A DNA stretch of 13,077 nt from Gammaproteobacteria bacterium (GTDB lineage Bacteria; Pseudomonadota; Gammaproteobacteria; SZUA-229). Below the pieces are notes generated by a model that was not told where the DNA came from, made no database searches, and was given only the letters and a program-made list of their open reading frames with translations. The number at the start of each line of letters is the position of its first letter. The stretch's first letter is position 1. The DNA lies in NCBI GenBank assembly GCA_013138755.1, contig WTCC01000240.1:1-13077 (forward strand), read 5' to 3'. Positions 1 to 5,283 of this stretch are shown here, piece by piece. Made by a program: the position numbers and the translations under genes.

Positions 1-687
1 AGGGCGAAGTGGCGTAGCCTTTGAATGTCCAGTGGGACTCATTGTTAGGGTTTTCTTATATTCCTTAACATAATCCATAATACTATCAGCAGTTAATTTA
101 AAGGTAGGAGATATGTCTATTCCTGCACTTTTTAGCCCTTTAGCAGTCCATTTATTGCATGTGTTCATAAGATAAAAGCCACCAACTCCTTTATAAAACT
201 GACTGTTTCCATATATTCCACCCTTAAGCTCTAAAATTTTACCATGCTCATCTTTATAAAAGCTTTCTGAAATAAATCGTAATAGAGAAGAGTACTCTCT
301 TCCACTAAGGCATAATATCTCGACTATACTATTTGCGAAATACTTATCAACCTTCTTAGGCACAGCCACTGCATGAATAACCGACTCCGTTGGCCAAAGT
401 ATTGCATTTATAGTTAGTCCTGTTGTTACTTCTTTAGCCTGGTAGAAATCTTTATCACCCCATCCGAATTCAATATAAGGTACATCCCCGAACCTTTTCC
501 TTAACTTAGGAAGTTGATTTTGAATTTTTTTGGCAGGGACAACAAATCCAGTATGCCAACCGTGGTTTACTATGTATATTTCTTCTTGTCCAGTCACAGC
601 AGGCATTTCAATGTATTTAACCGCATATGGCTTTGACGAGCACGCTGTCAACAGAGATAAAATGACGATTAATAATTTAACCTTCAT
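1..687 (-). CDS. DUF2459/TIGR02117-type lipoprotein, 3' end beyond the window
   Basis: Translating the minus strand from the ATG at 687 gives 229 codons with no stop before the window edge. Residues 1-16 form a lipoprotein signal (hydrophobic stretch, then lipobox L-T-A-C with Cys16), so the product should be anchored in the membrane facing the periplasm. Residues 38-51 contain H-G-W-H-T-G (42-47) and residues 175-180 contain N-T-C-N-K-W (Cys177). These are hallmarks of the DUF2459 family, first named from urease regions. The order His motif then Cys resembles a circularly permuted papain/NlpC fold; that is my inference and the activity is unknown. The family is usually slightly over 200 aa, so only a few codons should be missing. 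The tail after about residue 215 looks unlike family sequence. No strong ribosome binding site is visible. Codon use is AT-richer than in the cbb genes, which fits an accessory region. Confidence 0.8.
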   Translation of the reverse strand, partial: MKVKLLIVILSLLTACSSKPYAVKYIEMPAVTGQEEIYIVNHGWHTGFVVPAKKIQNQLPKLRKRFGDVPYIEFGWGDKDFYQAKEVTTGLTINAILWPTESVIHAVAVPKKVDKYFANSIVEILCLSGREYSSLLRFISESFYKDEHGKILELKGGIYGNSQFYKGVGGFYLMNTCNKWTAKGLKSAGIDISPTFKLTADSIMDYVKEYKKTLTMSPTGHSKATPLRP

Positions 688-906
688 AGCATGATTGACT
701 GTGAGTCCTAACAGTTGCTACACGGACCCGTTGGTCCCTATAGCATATATCAGAAACATCTAATGTTTAAATGTAAATTATTGTTTCTACTGGAGATTAC
801 ACAACCCTTGGATCATTATCAATTTAAGTAAATCAAGACGACTCAACTCACACAGAAAAACACTATATGAACGGCTGTTATGGGTCGTTAACGGGCACTA
901 CAGCAT

Positions 907-936
907 AAAAAAACGGCAGCCAAAAAGACTGCCGTT
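907..936 (-). terminator. Rho-independent terminator-like hairpin, minus strand
   Basis: AACGGCAG (912-919) pairs with CTGCCGTT (929-936) across a 9-nt loop. Read on the minus strand the stem is followed by seven T (907-913). No minus-strand gene ends just to its right, so it may be left over from a lost gene. Confidence 0.5.
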
Positions 937-1163
937 AAAGGGATAAAAATATGAAAAAAATCACTCGAAGTGATGGCGTTAAGTTGAACATAGTAAAAGT
1001 TAAACTAAATTGATTAATATCAGTTTTTAGTAATTTACTAATACTTGCAAGCCATTGCTCAAGCAATGAAACTTAATTGGCGATGACAGCCTGCTTTGGG
1101 TCGTGAACTGACCTTCACAAACTCCAAGTATTTGATGTTCGAGTAGTGATAAAAAAAATAGAG

Positions 1164-1185
1164 TGTACCAATTTTGTACCAATTT
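1164..1185. repeat. Tandem 11-bp direct repeat, pair 1
   Basis: TGTACCAATTT occurs twice back to back (1164-1174 and 1175-1185) without mismatch. It lies about 90 bp left of the tRNA-Met fragment, the side where element DNA would be. Direct repeats with one-helical-turn spacing are typical of arm-type binding sites of tyrosine integrases; that function is inferred. Confidence 0.8.
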
Positions 1186-1276
1186 AAGGTCATTTTACTG
1201 CTATTTACAGCTAATTACTGGCGGGCAAACGCCATAAGTGATTGATTAATAAGGAGGGGTGTTTCTCAGGTTCATT

Positions 1277-1321
1277 TTCATAATGCCGGGGTCGGTGGTT
1301 CAAGTCCACCCATGACCACCA
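1277..1321 (+). tRNA. tRNA-Met (CAT) 3' fragment, probable att scar
   Basis: This is the 3' part of an elongator-type tRNA-Met, from the anticodon loop TTCATAA (anticodon CAT at 1279-1281) to the encoded CCA (1319-1321). After the 3' anticodon stem strand TGCCG (1284-1288) comes a 5-nt variable loop. The T arm is GGTGG-TTCAAGT-CCACC (1294-1310). The 3' acceptor strand CATGACC (1311-1317) and discriminator A follow. The 5' half is missing: upstream DNA has neither the CGGCA needed for the anticodon stem nor a D arm. It is not a working tRNA. A 3' fragment like this is what remains when an element integrates in a tRNA gene; the intact copy should lie to the left, outside the window. Confidence 0.85.
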
Positions 1322-1324
1322 TTT

Positions 1325-1338
1325 TTTCAATAAGTTAC
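1325..1338. repeat. 14-bp repeat after tRNA-Met CCA (copy 1)
   Basis: TTTCAATAAGTTAC begins four bases after the tRNA-Met CCA. The same 14 bases follow the tRNA-Leu CCA at 1464-1477, so the two scars share more than tRNA sequence. Confidence 0.8.
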
Positions 1339-1363
1339 GATAAAATAATATTGCGAAATATTC

Positions 1364-1385
1364 TCTGGGTCGTTTCTGGGTTGTT
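1364..1385. repeat. Tandem 11-bp direct repeat, pair 2
   Basis: TCTGGGTCGTT (1364-1374) is followed directly by TCTGGGTTGTT (1375-1385), 10 of 11 identical. The pair lies 19 bp left of the tRNA-Leu fragment. The core TGGGTCGT also appears at 881-888 and 1097-1104. Probable integrase arm-type sites, by inference. Confidence 0.75.
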
Positions 1386-1404
1386 TCTATATTAAAGCAA
1401 ATGA

Positions 1405-1459
1405 TTCAAAATCCGGTTTCCTCACGGAAGTGCCGGTTCGATTCCGGCCCTCGGTACCA
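1405..1459 (+). tRNA. tRNA-Leu (CAA) 3' fragment, probable att scar
   Basis: This is the 3' part of a class II tRNA. It has the anticodon loop TTCAAAA (anticodon CAA at 1407-1409), the 3' anticodon stem strand TCCGG (1412-1416), and a long variable arm with TTCC/GGAA paired (1418-1421, 1426-1429). The T arm is GCCGG-TTCGATT-CCGGC (1432-1448), then acceptor strand CCTCGGT, discriminator A and CCA (1457-1459). The long variable arm and anticodon identify tRNA-Leu. The sequence upstream of the loop lacks the CCGGA partner, a D arm and a 5' acceptor strand, so it cannot fold as a full tRNA. It is read as the chromosome-side remnant of a second integration event. Confidence 0.85.
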
Positions 1460-1463
1460 ATTA

Positions 1464-1477
1464 TTTCAATAAGTTAC
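1464..1477. repeat. 14-bp repeat after tRNA-Leu CCA (copy 2)
   Basis: Identical TTTCAATAAGTTAC, starting five bases after the tRNA-Leu CCA. See the copy at 1325-1338. Confidence 0.8.
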
Positions 1478-1516
1478 AGCAAACTCTTCCAGCCCGTATA
1501 TTTCCAATAATTCTTG

Positions 1517-1538
1517 TGTAGACACAGTGTAGACAACC
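1517..1538. repeat. Tandem repeat of period 11, pair 3
   Basis: TGTAGACA occurs at 1517-1524 and 1528-1535, again exactly 11 bp apart; the longer shared form GTGTAGACA is at 1516-1524 and 1527-1535. It lies right of the tRNA-Leu fragment. No third tRNA fragment follows it. Confidence 0.65.
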
Positions 1539-1737
1539 GAGTAAGTAATACACACATACTCTTATGTCCATCAAACCGTGCAAGACTAAGCAAGGGACAG
1601 TTGAACTTAGGTTTAACTCAAAACCTCACTGACCGGCTACCTTCGGTCAACAAGAGACCTTCGCTATTCTCACTGTAACTTCGGCATGCAATCATAAGGT
1701 GACCTTGAAGGTTTTTTTCAGACAATGAAAAGTTGTT

Positions 1738-1760
1738 AAAAAGCAGACGTTCAAGTCTGC
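1738..1760 (-). terminator. Terminator-like hairpin, minus strand
   Basis: GCAGAC (1743-1748) pairs with GTCTGC (1755-1760) around a 6-nt loop. On the minus strand the stem runs into five T (1738-1742). The nearest minus-strand gene is the AraC-type regulator, ending 338 bp to the right, so its target is uncertain. Confidence 0.4.
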
Positions 1761-2097
1761 CATGCTATTTAACTCACATATCATTATTTTTTAACGTTTA
1801 AGTTAACTTGACAGTGCCGCGCAGACTATTAATAAACCTTATTGGGCGGGTGAGTTTTGTCGACAGCAATGAGCTAAAGGGAGCACCTATCAGGCGGCGG
1901 TGCGAGCCTTAGCCTTTAAATGGATATGTATTCTTTTTCGTTGTTGGCAAACACGAACACCATACGATGAGGTGATTTACCTTAAAGCTTTGAAACGGCG
2001 TAGTTCACCACTGCTCACTGTGGCTAAAGTGGCTTGACCGAACACCTCAGGGCGTGAAGCGGATGCTCATGATTGCTTAAGTTTTAATCCTTCCACT

Positions 2098-3051
2098 TCA
2101 GTTTGCGGACACAAGTTGTTCTTTTGCTACCCGACGCACCATACCCGGACCAACACCAAATTGTTTTTTGAATGCTTTACGGAATGCAGCCTCGCTTTGA
2201 TAACTACTGTCCTCGGTAATCTGTGTAACTGATTTTCCGTTTGAGGTCAGTTCATCATAGGCATGTTGCATACGCCAACCCGTGACATATTCCATTGGCG
2301 ACATATCCACCATCTGTTTAAATTTATCAGCAAAAGCGGAGCGTGACATTCCAGCTTCTTCAGATAATGTTTGTACTGTCCAGGTATTTTCAGGTTGTTT
2401 ATGAAAGCTCGTCAGCGCCTTACTTAACCGTGAATCTTTCAAAGCGGCAATATAACCCTGATTATTATTCTGCAGTTGTATGTATTTTCGAATGGCTTCA
2501 ATAAACAAAATATCTGATAAGCGATCTATGATTGCATTTGTACACTCACCGGCAGACTCTACTTCAGCGATCATCAGCTTGATGACACTCGCCAGGTTTG
2601 ATCCCGCAGAGTCTGCGGTCGGAATCACCATGATGTTCGGCATCGCTTCCAACATCGGGTTCCAGTAATACTGAAGGAATTCGCATTGGCCACAGATCAA
2701 CGACGTTGATGGACCCGGTGTTTCTTCTGTCGTTGGGCTATTGCGCGGCAAATCATCCGGCGGCAGTTCCGGGCTATTGGTTACATAATGAGGCGTGTTG
2801 CGTAAACAGATGACCAGGTCGCCGGCATGCAGCGCAGTGGGTGTCGGCGCTTTTTTCGTGTGCAACCAGCAATCACCATGGGCGATGACATGAAAGCTGA
2901 CCTGCAGGTTTAGTGGCTCAATATCAATGACCCAATGCTCGCAAAACTTCGCATGTAAAAAAACCTTCGAACTCAGGCGCAGCGTTTTGAGTACATCATT
3001 CAGGATATCCATGAGAATCAATCTAAAGGCAATGCCTGGACGATAAGACAT
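2098..3051 (-). CDS. AraC-family regulator with N-terminal cupin-type domain
   Basis: The C-terminal ~95 residues form the AraC/XylS double helix-turn-helix DNA-binding domain: first HTH near 224-246 (W-T-V-Q-x-L-S-E-E-A-G-M-S-R-S-A-F), P-M-E-Y-V-x-x-W-R-M at 252-261, second HTH near 275-297 (V-T-Q-I-T...Y-Q-S-E-A-A-F-R-K-A-F). Residues 14-150 fit the cupin-like ligand-binding domain of regulators that begin M-D-x-L-x-D-V-L. That family feature favours Met14 (ATG at 3010-3012) as the true start. No ribosome binding site separates the two choices. The gene diverges from the cysteine hydrolase gene across 125 bp containing two dyads, so it probably controls that gene and the sulfurtransferase behind it. 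The inducer is unknown. Confidence 0.88.
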   Translation of the reverse strand: MSYRPGIAFRLILMDILNDVLKTLRLSSKVFLHAKFCEHWVIDIEPLNLQVSFHVIAHGDCWLHTKKAPTPTALHAGDLVICLRNTPHYVTNSPELPPDDLPRNSPTTEETPGPSTSLICGQCEFLQYYWNPMLEAMPNIMVIPTADSAGSNLASVIKLMIAEVESAGECTNAIIDRLSDILFIEAIRKYIQLQNNNQGYIAALKDSRLSKALTSFHKQPENTWTVQTLSEEAGMSRSAFADKFKQMVDMSPMEYVTGWRMQHAYDELTSNGKSVTQITEDSSYQSEAAFRKAFKKQFGVGPGMVRRVAKEQLVSAN

Positions 3052-3068
3052 AAATTATGGGTGACTGG

Positions 3069-3087
3069 ACATATTTTGTGCATATGT
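3069..3087. promoter_or_regulatory. Dyad ACATAT-N7-ATATGT, candidate operator
   Basis: Perfect 6-bp arms at 3069-3074 and 3082-3087 lie in the divergent region between the AraC-type gene and the hydrolase gene. The position suits autoregulation. The assignment rests on symmetry and location only. Confidence 0.35.
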
Positions 3088-3105
3088 ATCTCCCTATGAT
3101 TGTAG

Positions 3106-3137
3106 TTACTCACCAAGTCAGACGATTTGCTGAGTAA
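3106..3137. promoter_or_regulatory. Dyad TTACTCA-N18-TGAGTAA, candidate operator
   Basis: Perfect 7-bp arms at 3106-3112 and 3131-3137, ending 39 bp before the hydrolase start codon. It could be a regulator site or part of the leader. Inferred from symmetry. Confidence 0.3.
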
Positions 3138-3176
3138 TGCATACCTTAAACCAAAAATGTTATAGGAGCAATAAAA

Positions 3177-3941
3177 ATGAAAACTATAAAGATAAATATG
3201 AAAGCAAAACAGGCACTTATATTGATCCTAATGATAAGTGCAGTAGCTAATACTTACGCTGGGCTACCCAACCCGGGCATGGCATTTGATCCAAAGCGTA
3301 CCGCAGTGGTGATAACCGACCCGCAAAATGATTTTCTCAGTGAGAAAGGCGTGACCTGGGGTGTCGTCGGCAAAAGTGTTGTCAAAAACAATACGGTCGA
3401 AAACATTGAAAGTTTATTCAAGGCGGCAAAAAAAAGTAATGTGCCGGTATTTGTATCACCGCATTACTACTATCCAACCGATCATGGCTGGCACTTTGAA
3501 GGCGCATTGGAGAATCTGATGCACAACATCAAGATGTTCGACCGTAAAGATGCCTTAAGCCTGGACGGTTTCAATAACTCGGGGGCTGACTGGCTAGAAC
3601 AATATGACCCCTATATCAAGGACGGCAAAACCATCATCACCAGCCCGCATAAAGTATACGGTCCTGAAACAAATGACCTGGTATTGCAATTACGTAAACG
3701 CGGTATCGACAAGGTCATCCTGGCGGGCATGTCTGCCAACCTGTGTGTCGAATCACATCTGCGTGAATTACTGGAGCAGGGTTTTGAGGTGACCGTTGTT
3801 AAAGACGCCACTGCAGGTGCCCAAGTGCCAGAAGGTGATGGTTATGAGGCGGCCCTGGTGAACTTCAGATACCTGGCGAACGCCGTTGTTACAACCAAAG
3901 ATGCAGTCAAGGCAATCACCAATAAGACCGCACTTAAGTAA
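3177..3941 (+). CDS. Exported isochorismatase-like cysteine hydrolase
   Basis: This is a cysteine hydrolase of the isochorismatase superfamily, which hydrolyses amide, imide or vinyl-ether bonds. The catalytic triad is readable: Asp48 (V-I-T-D-P-Q-N-D-F), Lys159 (S-P-H-K-V) and Cys190 (S-A-N-L-C-V-E-S-H). Residues 1-28 look like a Sec signal peptide, with basic residues, a hydrophobic core at 12-24 and a likely cut after N-T-Y-A. A periplasmic site is unusual, since most relatives are cytoplasmic. The start is supported by AGGAG at 3164-3168. The gene is divergent from the AraC-type regulator and only 38 bp before the sulfurtransferase gene, so the two are probably co-transcribed. The substrate cannot be told from sequence; similar exported proteins are often annotated only as cysteine hydrolase. 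Confidence 0.88.
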   Translation: MKTIKINMKAKQALILILMISAVANTYAGLPNPGMAFDPKRTAVVITDPQNDFLSEKGVTWGVVGKSVVKNNTVENIESLFKAAKKSNVPVFVSPHYYYPTDHGWHFEGALENLMHNIKMFDRKDALSLDGFNNSGADWLEQYDPYIKDGKTIITSPHKVYGPETNDLVLQLRKRGIDKVILAGMSANLCVESHLRELLEQGFEVTVVKDATAGAQVPEGDGYEAALVNFRYLANAVVTTKDAVKAITNKTALK

Positions 3942-3979
3942 ACCTGAAAAACATAAATCACCAAACTGAGGATGAAATC

Positions 3980-4840
3980 ATGTCAAACAAAATATTATAT
4001 ACACCAAAAGAAGCACAAGCACTGGTTAACGAAGGCAAAGCAATAATAATCGATGTACGCGATGCCGAAGATTATGCTGAAGACCATATTCCTAGCGCCG
4101 TTAACATTTCAGACATGTTTTATGAACTCTCTATGACAACCAAAGAAGGTTTGAACGAGATGACAAGCAAGTTCAAAAAACTGTTTTCAGAAGCAGGCAT
4201 TACGAAAGATAAACTTGCCATCATCTATGAAGACAACTTGAGTACCCGCTATGGTGGCTCATGCCGTGGATACTTTCAGTTAACCTATTTGGGCCATGAA
4301 AACGTCGGCATTCTAGATGGCGGCCTTATCGACTGGAAGCGAGATGGCCTGCCGACGAACGATGAGGTGGTTACACCCGTGCCAACAATATTCACACTCA
4401 ACATCAACGACGCTATCATGGTCACCAAGGATTCGATGGCAGAAGCGCTTGGTAATCCAGACATCAAATTACTGGACAACCGTGACAAAGTTGAATGGAT
4501 CGGCGAAAGCTCATCACCTTACGGTGTCGACTTTGCACCGCGTAAAGGCCGTATTCCCGGTGCACGATGGATCGAGTGGTATAACTTCATGGAAAATGAT
4601 GCTAGCGGTTATATCTCACATTTCAAATCACCAGAGGCTATCCGTGAGATATGTGCAGAGCTCGATCTGCATCCTGAAGATGACATCATTATCTATTGCT
4701 TCAAAGGCGCGCGTGCGGCAAATACCTATGTCGCGTTGAAGATGGCCGGTTTTAAGAACATCCGTAACTACTATGGCTCATGGAATGAATGGTCACGCGA
4801 TATGTCATTGCCTATTGATGACACAGTTCTTGCTGCCTGA
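3980..4840 (+). CDS. Two-domain rhodanese-type sulfurtransferase
   Basis: The protein has tandem rhodanese domains: an N-terminal one (about 6-125, with I-I-D-V-R-D-A-E-D-Y and H-I-P-S-A-V-N) and a C-terminal one (about 147-278, with L-L-D-N-R and R-I-P-G-A). Only the second carries an active-site cysteine, Cys240, in loop C-F-K-G-A-R. The first has no Cys at the matching place, the normal arrangement in thiosulfate:cyanide and 3-mercaptopyruvate sulfurtransferases. The reaction would be sulfane sulfur transfer through a Cys240 persulfide. The loop is not a clear match to either the thiosulfate or the mercaptopyruvate type, so the donor is open. There is no signal peptide, so it should be cytoplasmic. 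GAGG at 3967-3970 supports the start. It is probably the second gene of the operon with the exported hydrolase. Confidence 0.9.
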   Translation: MSNKILYTPKEAQALVNEGKAIIIDVRDAEDYAEDHIPSAVNISDMFYELSMTTKEGLNEMTSKFKKLFSEAGITKDKLAIIYEDNLSTRYGGSCRGYFQLTYLGHENVGILDGGLIDWKRDGLPTNDEVVTPVPTIFTLNINDAIMVTKDSMAEALGNPDIKLLDNRDKVEWIGESSSPYGVDFAPRKGRIPGARWIEWYNFMENDASGYISHFKSPEAIREICAELDLHPEDDIIIYCFKGARAANTYVALKMAGFKNIRNYYGSWNEWSRDMSLPIDDTVLAA

Positions 4841-4882
4841 TGTGTTACCTGATTAATCATTAGTAGTAGTGTAAGGTGATAT

Positions 4883-4920
4883 AAACTGTCGGAGTGATTA
4901 CACAATCACTCCGACAGTTT
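4883..4920. terminator. Perfect 17-bp stem hairpin after the sulfurtransferase gene
   Basis: AAACTGTCGGAGTGATT (4883-4899) pairs without mismatch with 4904-4920 around the 4-nt loop ACAC. It lies 43 bp after the stop codon. The arm ends in TTT on either strand but no longer T run follows, so termination is likely but not certain. The perfect symmetry would also fit a mobile palindromic repeat. Confidence 0.65.
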
Positions 4921-4928
4921 CAACAATA

Positions 4929-5060
4929 TTAATTTACCCACCCCATCACCAATTCTGCAATTTGTTTATCTTTCAGCTTTTCGCTCTTCAGTGATTGCCA
5001 GGTCGTAAACCGCAAACAATGGCGTAATGTAAGCGATAACTGCTGTTTACTTTTACCTTT
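4929..5060 (-). pseudogene. TetR-like regulator, C-terminal remnant
   Basis: A minus-strand frame of 43 codons ends at TAA (4929-4931). It contains L-R-H-C-L-R-F-T-T-W-Q-S-L followed by L-K-D-K-Q-I-A-E-L-V-M-G-W-V. The pattern of F-x-T-W-x-S-L, a helix break, then a final helix with A-E-L-M-V resembles the last two helices of TetR-family ligand domains. The frame breaks at a TAA at 5061-5063, the edge of the tandem GGGGTCAG repeat. Neither a DNA-binding domain nor a start codon is present. I read it as the tail of a regulator gene cut by the repeat; the family match is from memory and moderate. Confidence 0.45.
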
Positions 5061-5061
5061 T

Positions 5062-5093
5062 TAATGTTTGGGGTCAGTAATGTTTGGGGTCAG
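5062..5093. repeat. Tandem 16-bp repeat TAATGTTTGGGGTCAG
   Basis: Two perfect abutting copies (5062-5077 and 5078-5093); the second continues as AGTAAAA. The string GGGGTCAGAGTAAA recurs near small Y1-type transposase genes and their repeats in gammaproteobacteria, as I recall. No transposase gene is intact here. Confidence 0.7.
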
Positions 5094-5277
5094 AGTAAAA
5101 ACTGAACTTCAATCATTCTAGCTTTCTCGGCAATTTTTTTTGTGTTTCTCTTCCGCCTAAGTCTTGTAGGTGACCCACTAGGAGAAGGGGCGGGCTGCTA
5201 AAAATCATCGGGCGTTTCGTAATCAAATAGTTTCAGGTGACCTTGTCTATTGCATCCGTACTTAGTATTTTTTAATT
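5090..5277 (-). pseudogene. Decayed reading frame with internal TAG, origin unknown
   Basis: On the minus strand a frame opens after the TAG at 5278-5280. It reads K-Y-G-C-N-R-Q-G-H-L-K-L-F-D-Y-E-T-P-D-D-F and meets a TAG at 5206-5208. It then continues in the same frame through a basic stretch (R-L-R-R-K-R-N-T-K-K) to a TGA at 5090-5092 inside the GGGGTCAG repeat. No start codon or ribosome binding site is seen. It could be the end of a mobile-element protein, but I do not recognise the family. Confidence 0.3.
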
Positions 5278-5283
5278 CCTAGC

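Larger units (their letters stand above)
688..2097. other. 1.4-kb non-coding stretch with integration scars
   Basis: I find no supportable protein gene on either strand here. The stretch holds short hairpins, two tRNA 3' fragments, three tandem period-11 repeat pairs and a repeated 14-bp tail, all listed separately. A 20-codon frame at 951-1013 is preceded by a weak AAGGGA but is too short to call. From about 1540 to 2097 there are only small hairpins and stop-rich frames, probably decayed sequence. Confidence 0.6.
4841..5283. other. 443-bp gap between convergent genes holding gene debris
   Basis: Between the sulfurtransferase gene and the carbonic anhydrase gene there is no intact gene. The gap holds the perfect 17-bp hairpin, a TetR-like remnant, a tandem 16-bp repeat and a decayed frame, all listed separately. 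It reads as a site of past insertion and loss. Confidence 0.6.

Noticed and set aside
951..1013. Twenty-codon frame beginning M-K-K-I-T-R-S-D-G-V with AAGGGA upstream
   Set aside because: Too short, composition is lysine-rich AT-driven, and it sits in scar-rich DNA with no sign of conservation.
1277..1459. Possible functional tRNA genes
   Set aside because: Both lack D arm, 5' acceptor strand and the 5' side of the anticodon stem, so no cloverleaf can form.
1164..1538. CRISPR-like array of short repeats
   Set aside because: Repeat units are 11 bp, come in pairs with different sequences and have no regular spacers.
1540..1720. Search for a third tRNA fragment after repeat pair 3
   Set aside because: Only small hairpins such as GACCG...CGGTC near 1632-1649; no T arm with a CCA end is present.
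1850..2097. Possible decayed coding sequence left of the AraC-type gene
   Set aside because: Frames on both strands have many stops and none of the short open pieces resembles a family I know.
4317..4739. Plus-strand frame of 140 codons inside the sulfurtransferase gene
   Set aside because: Out-of-frame shadow; the overlapping rhodanese frame has clear domains and active site.
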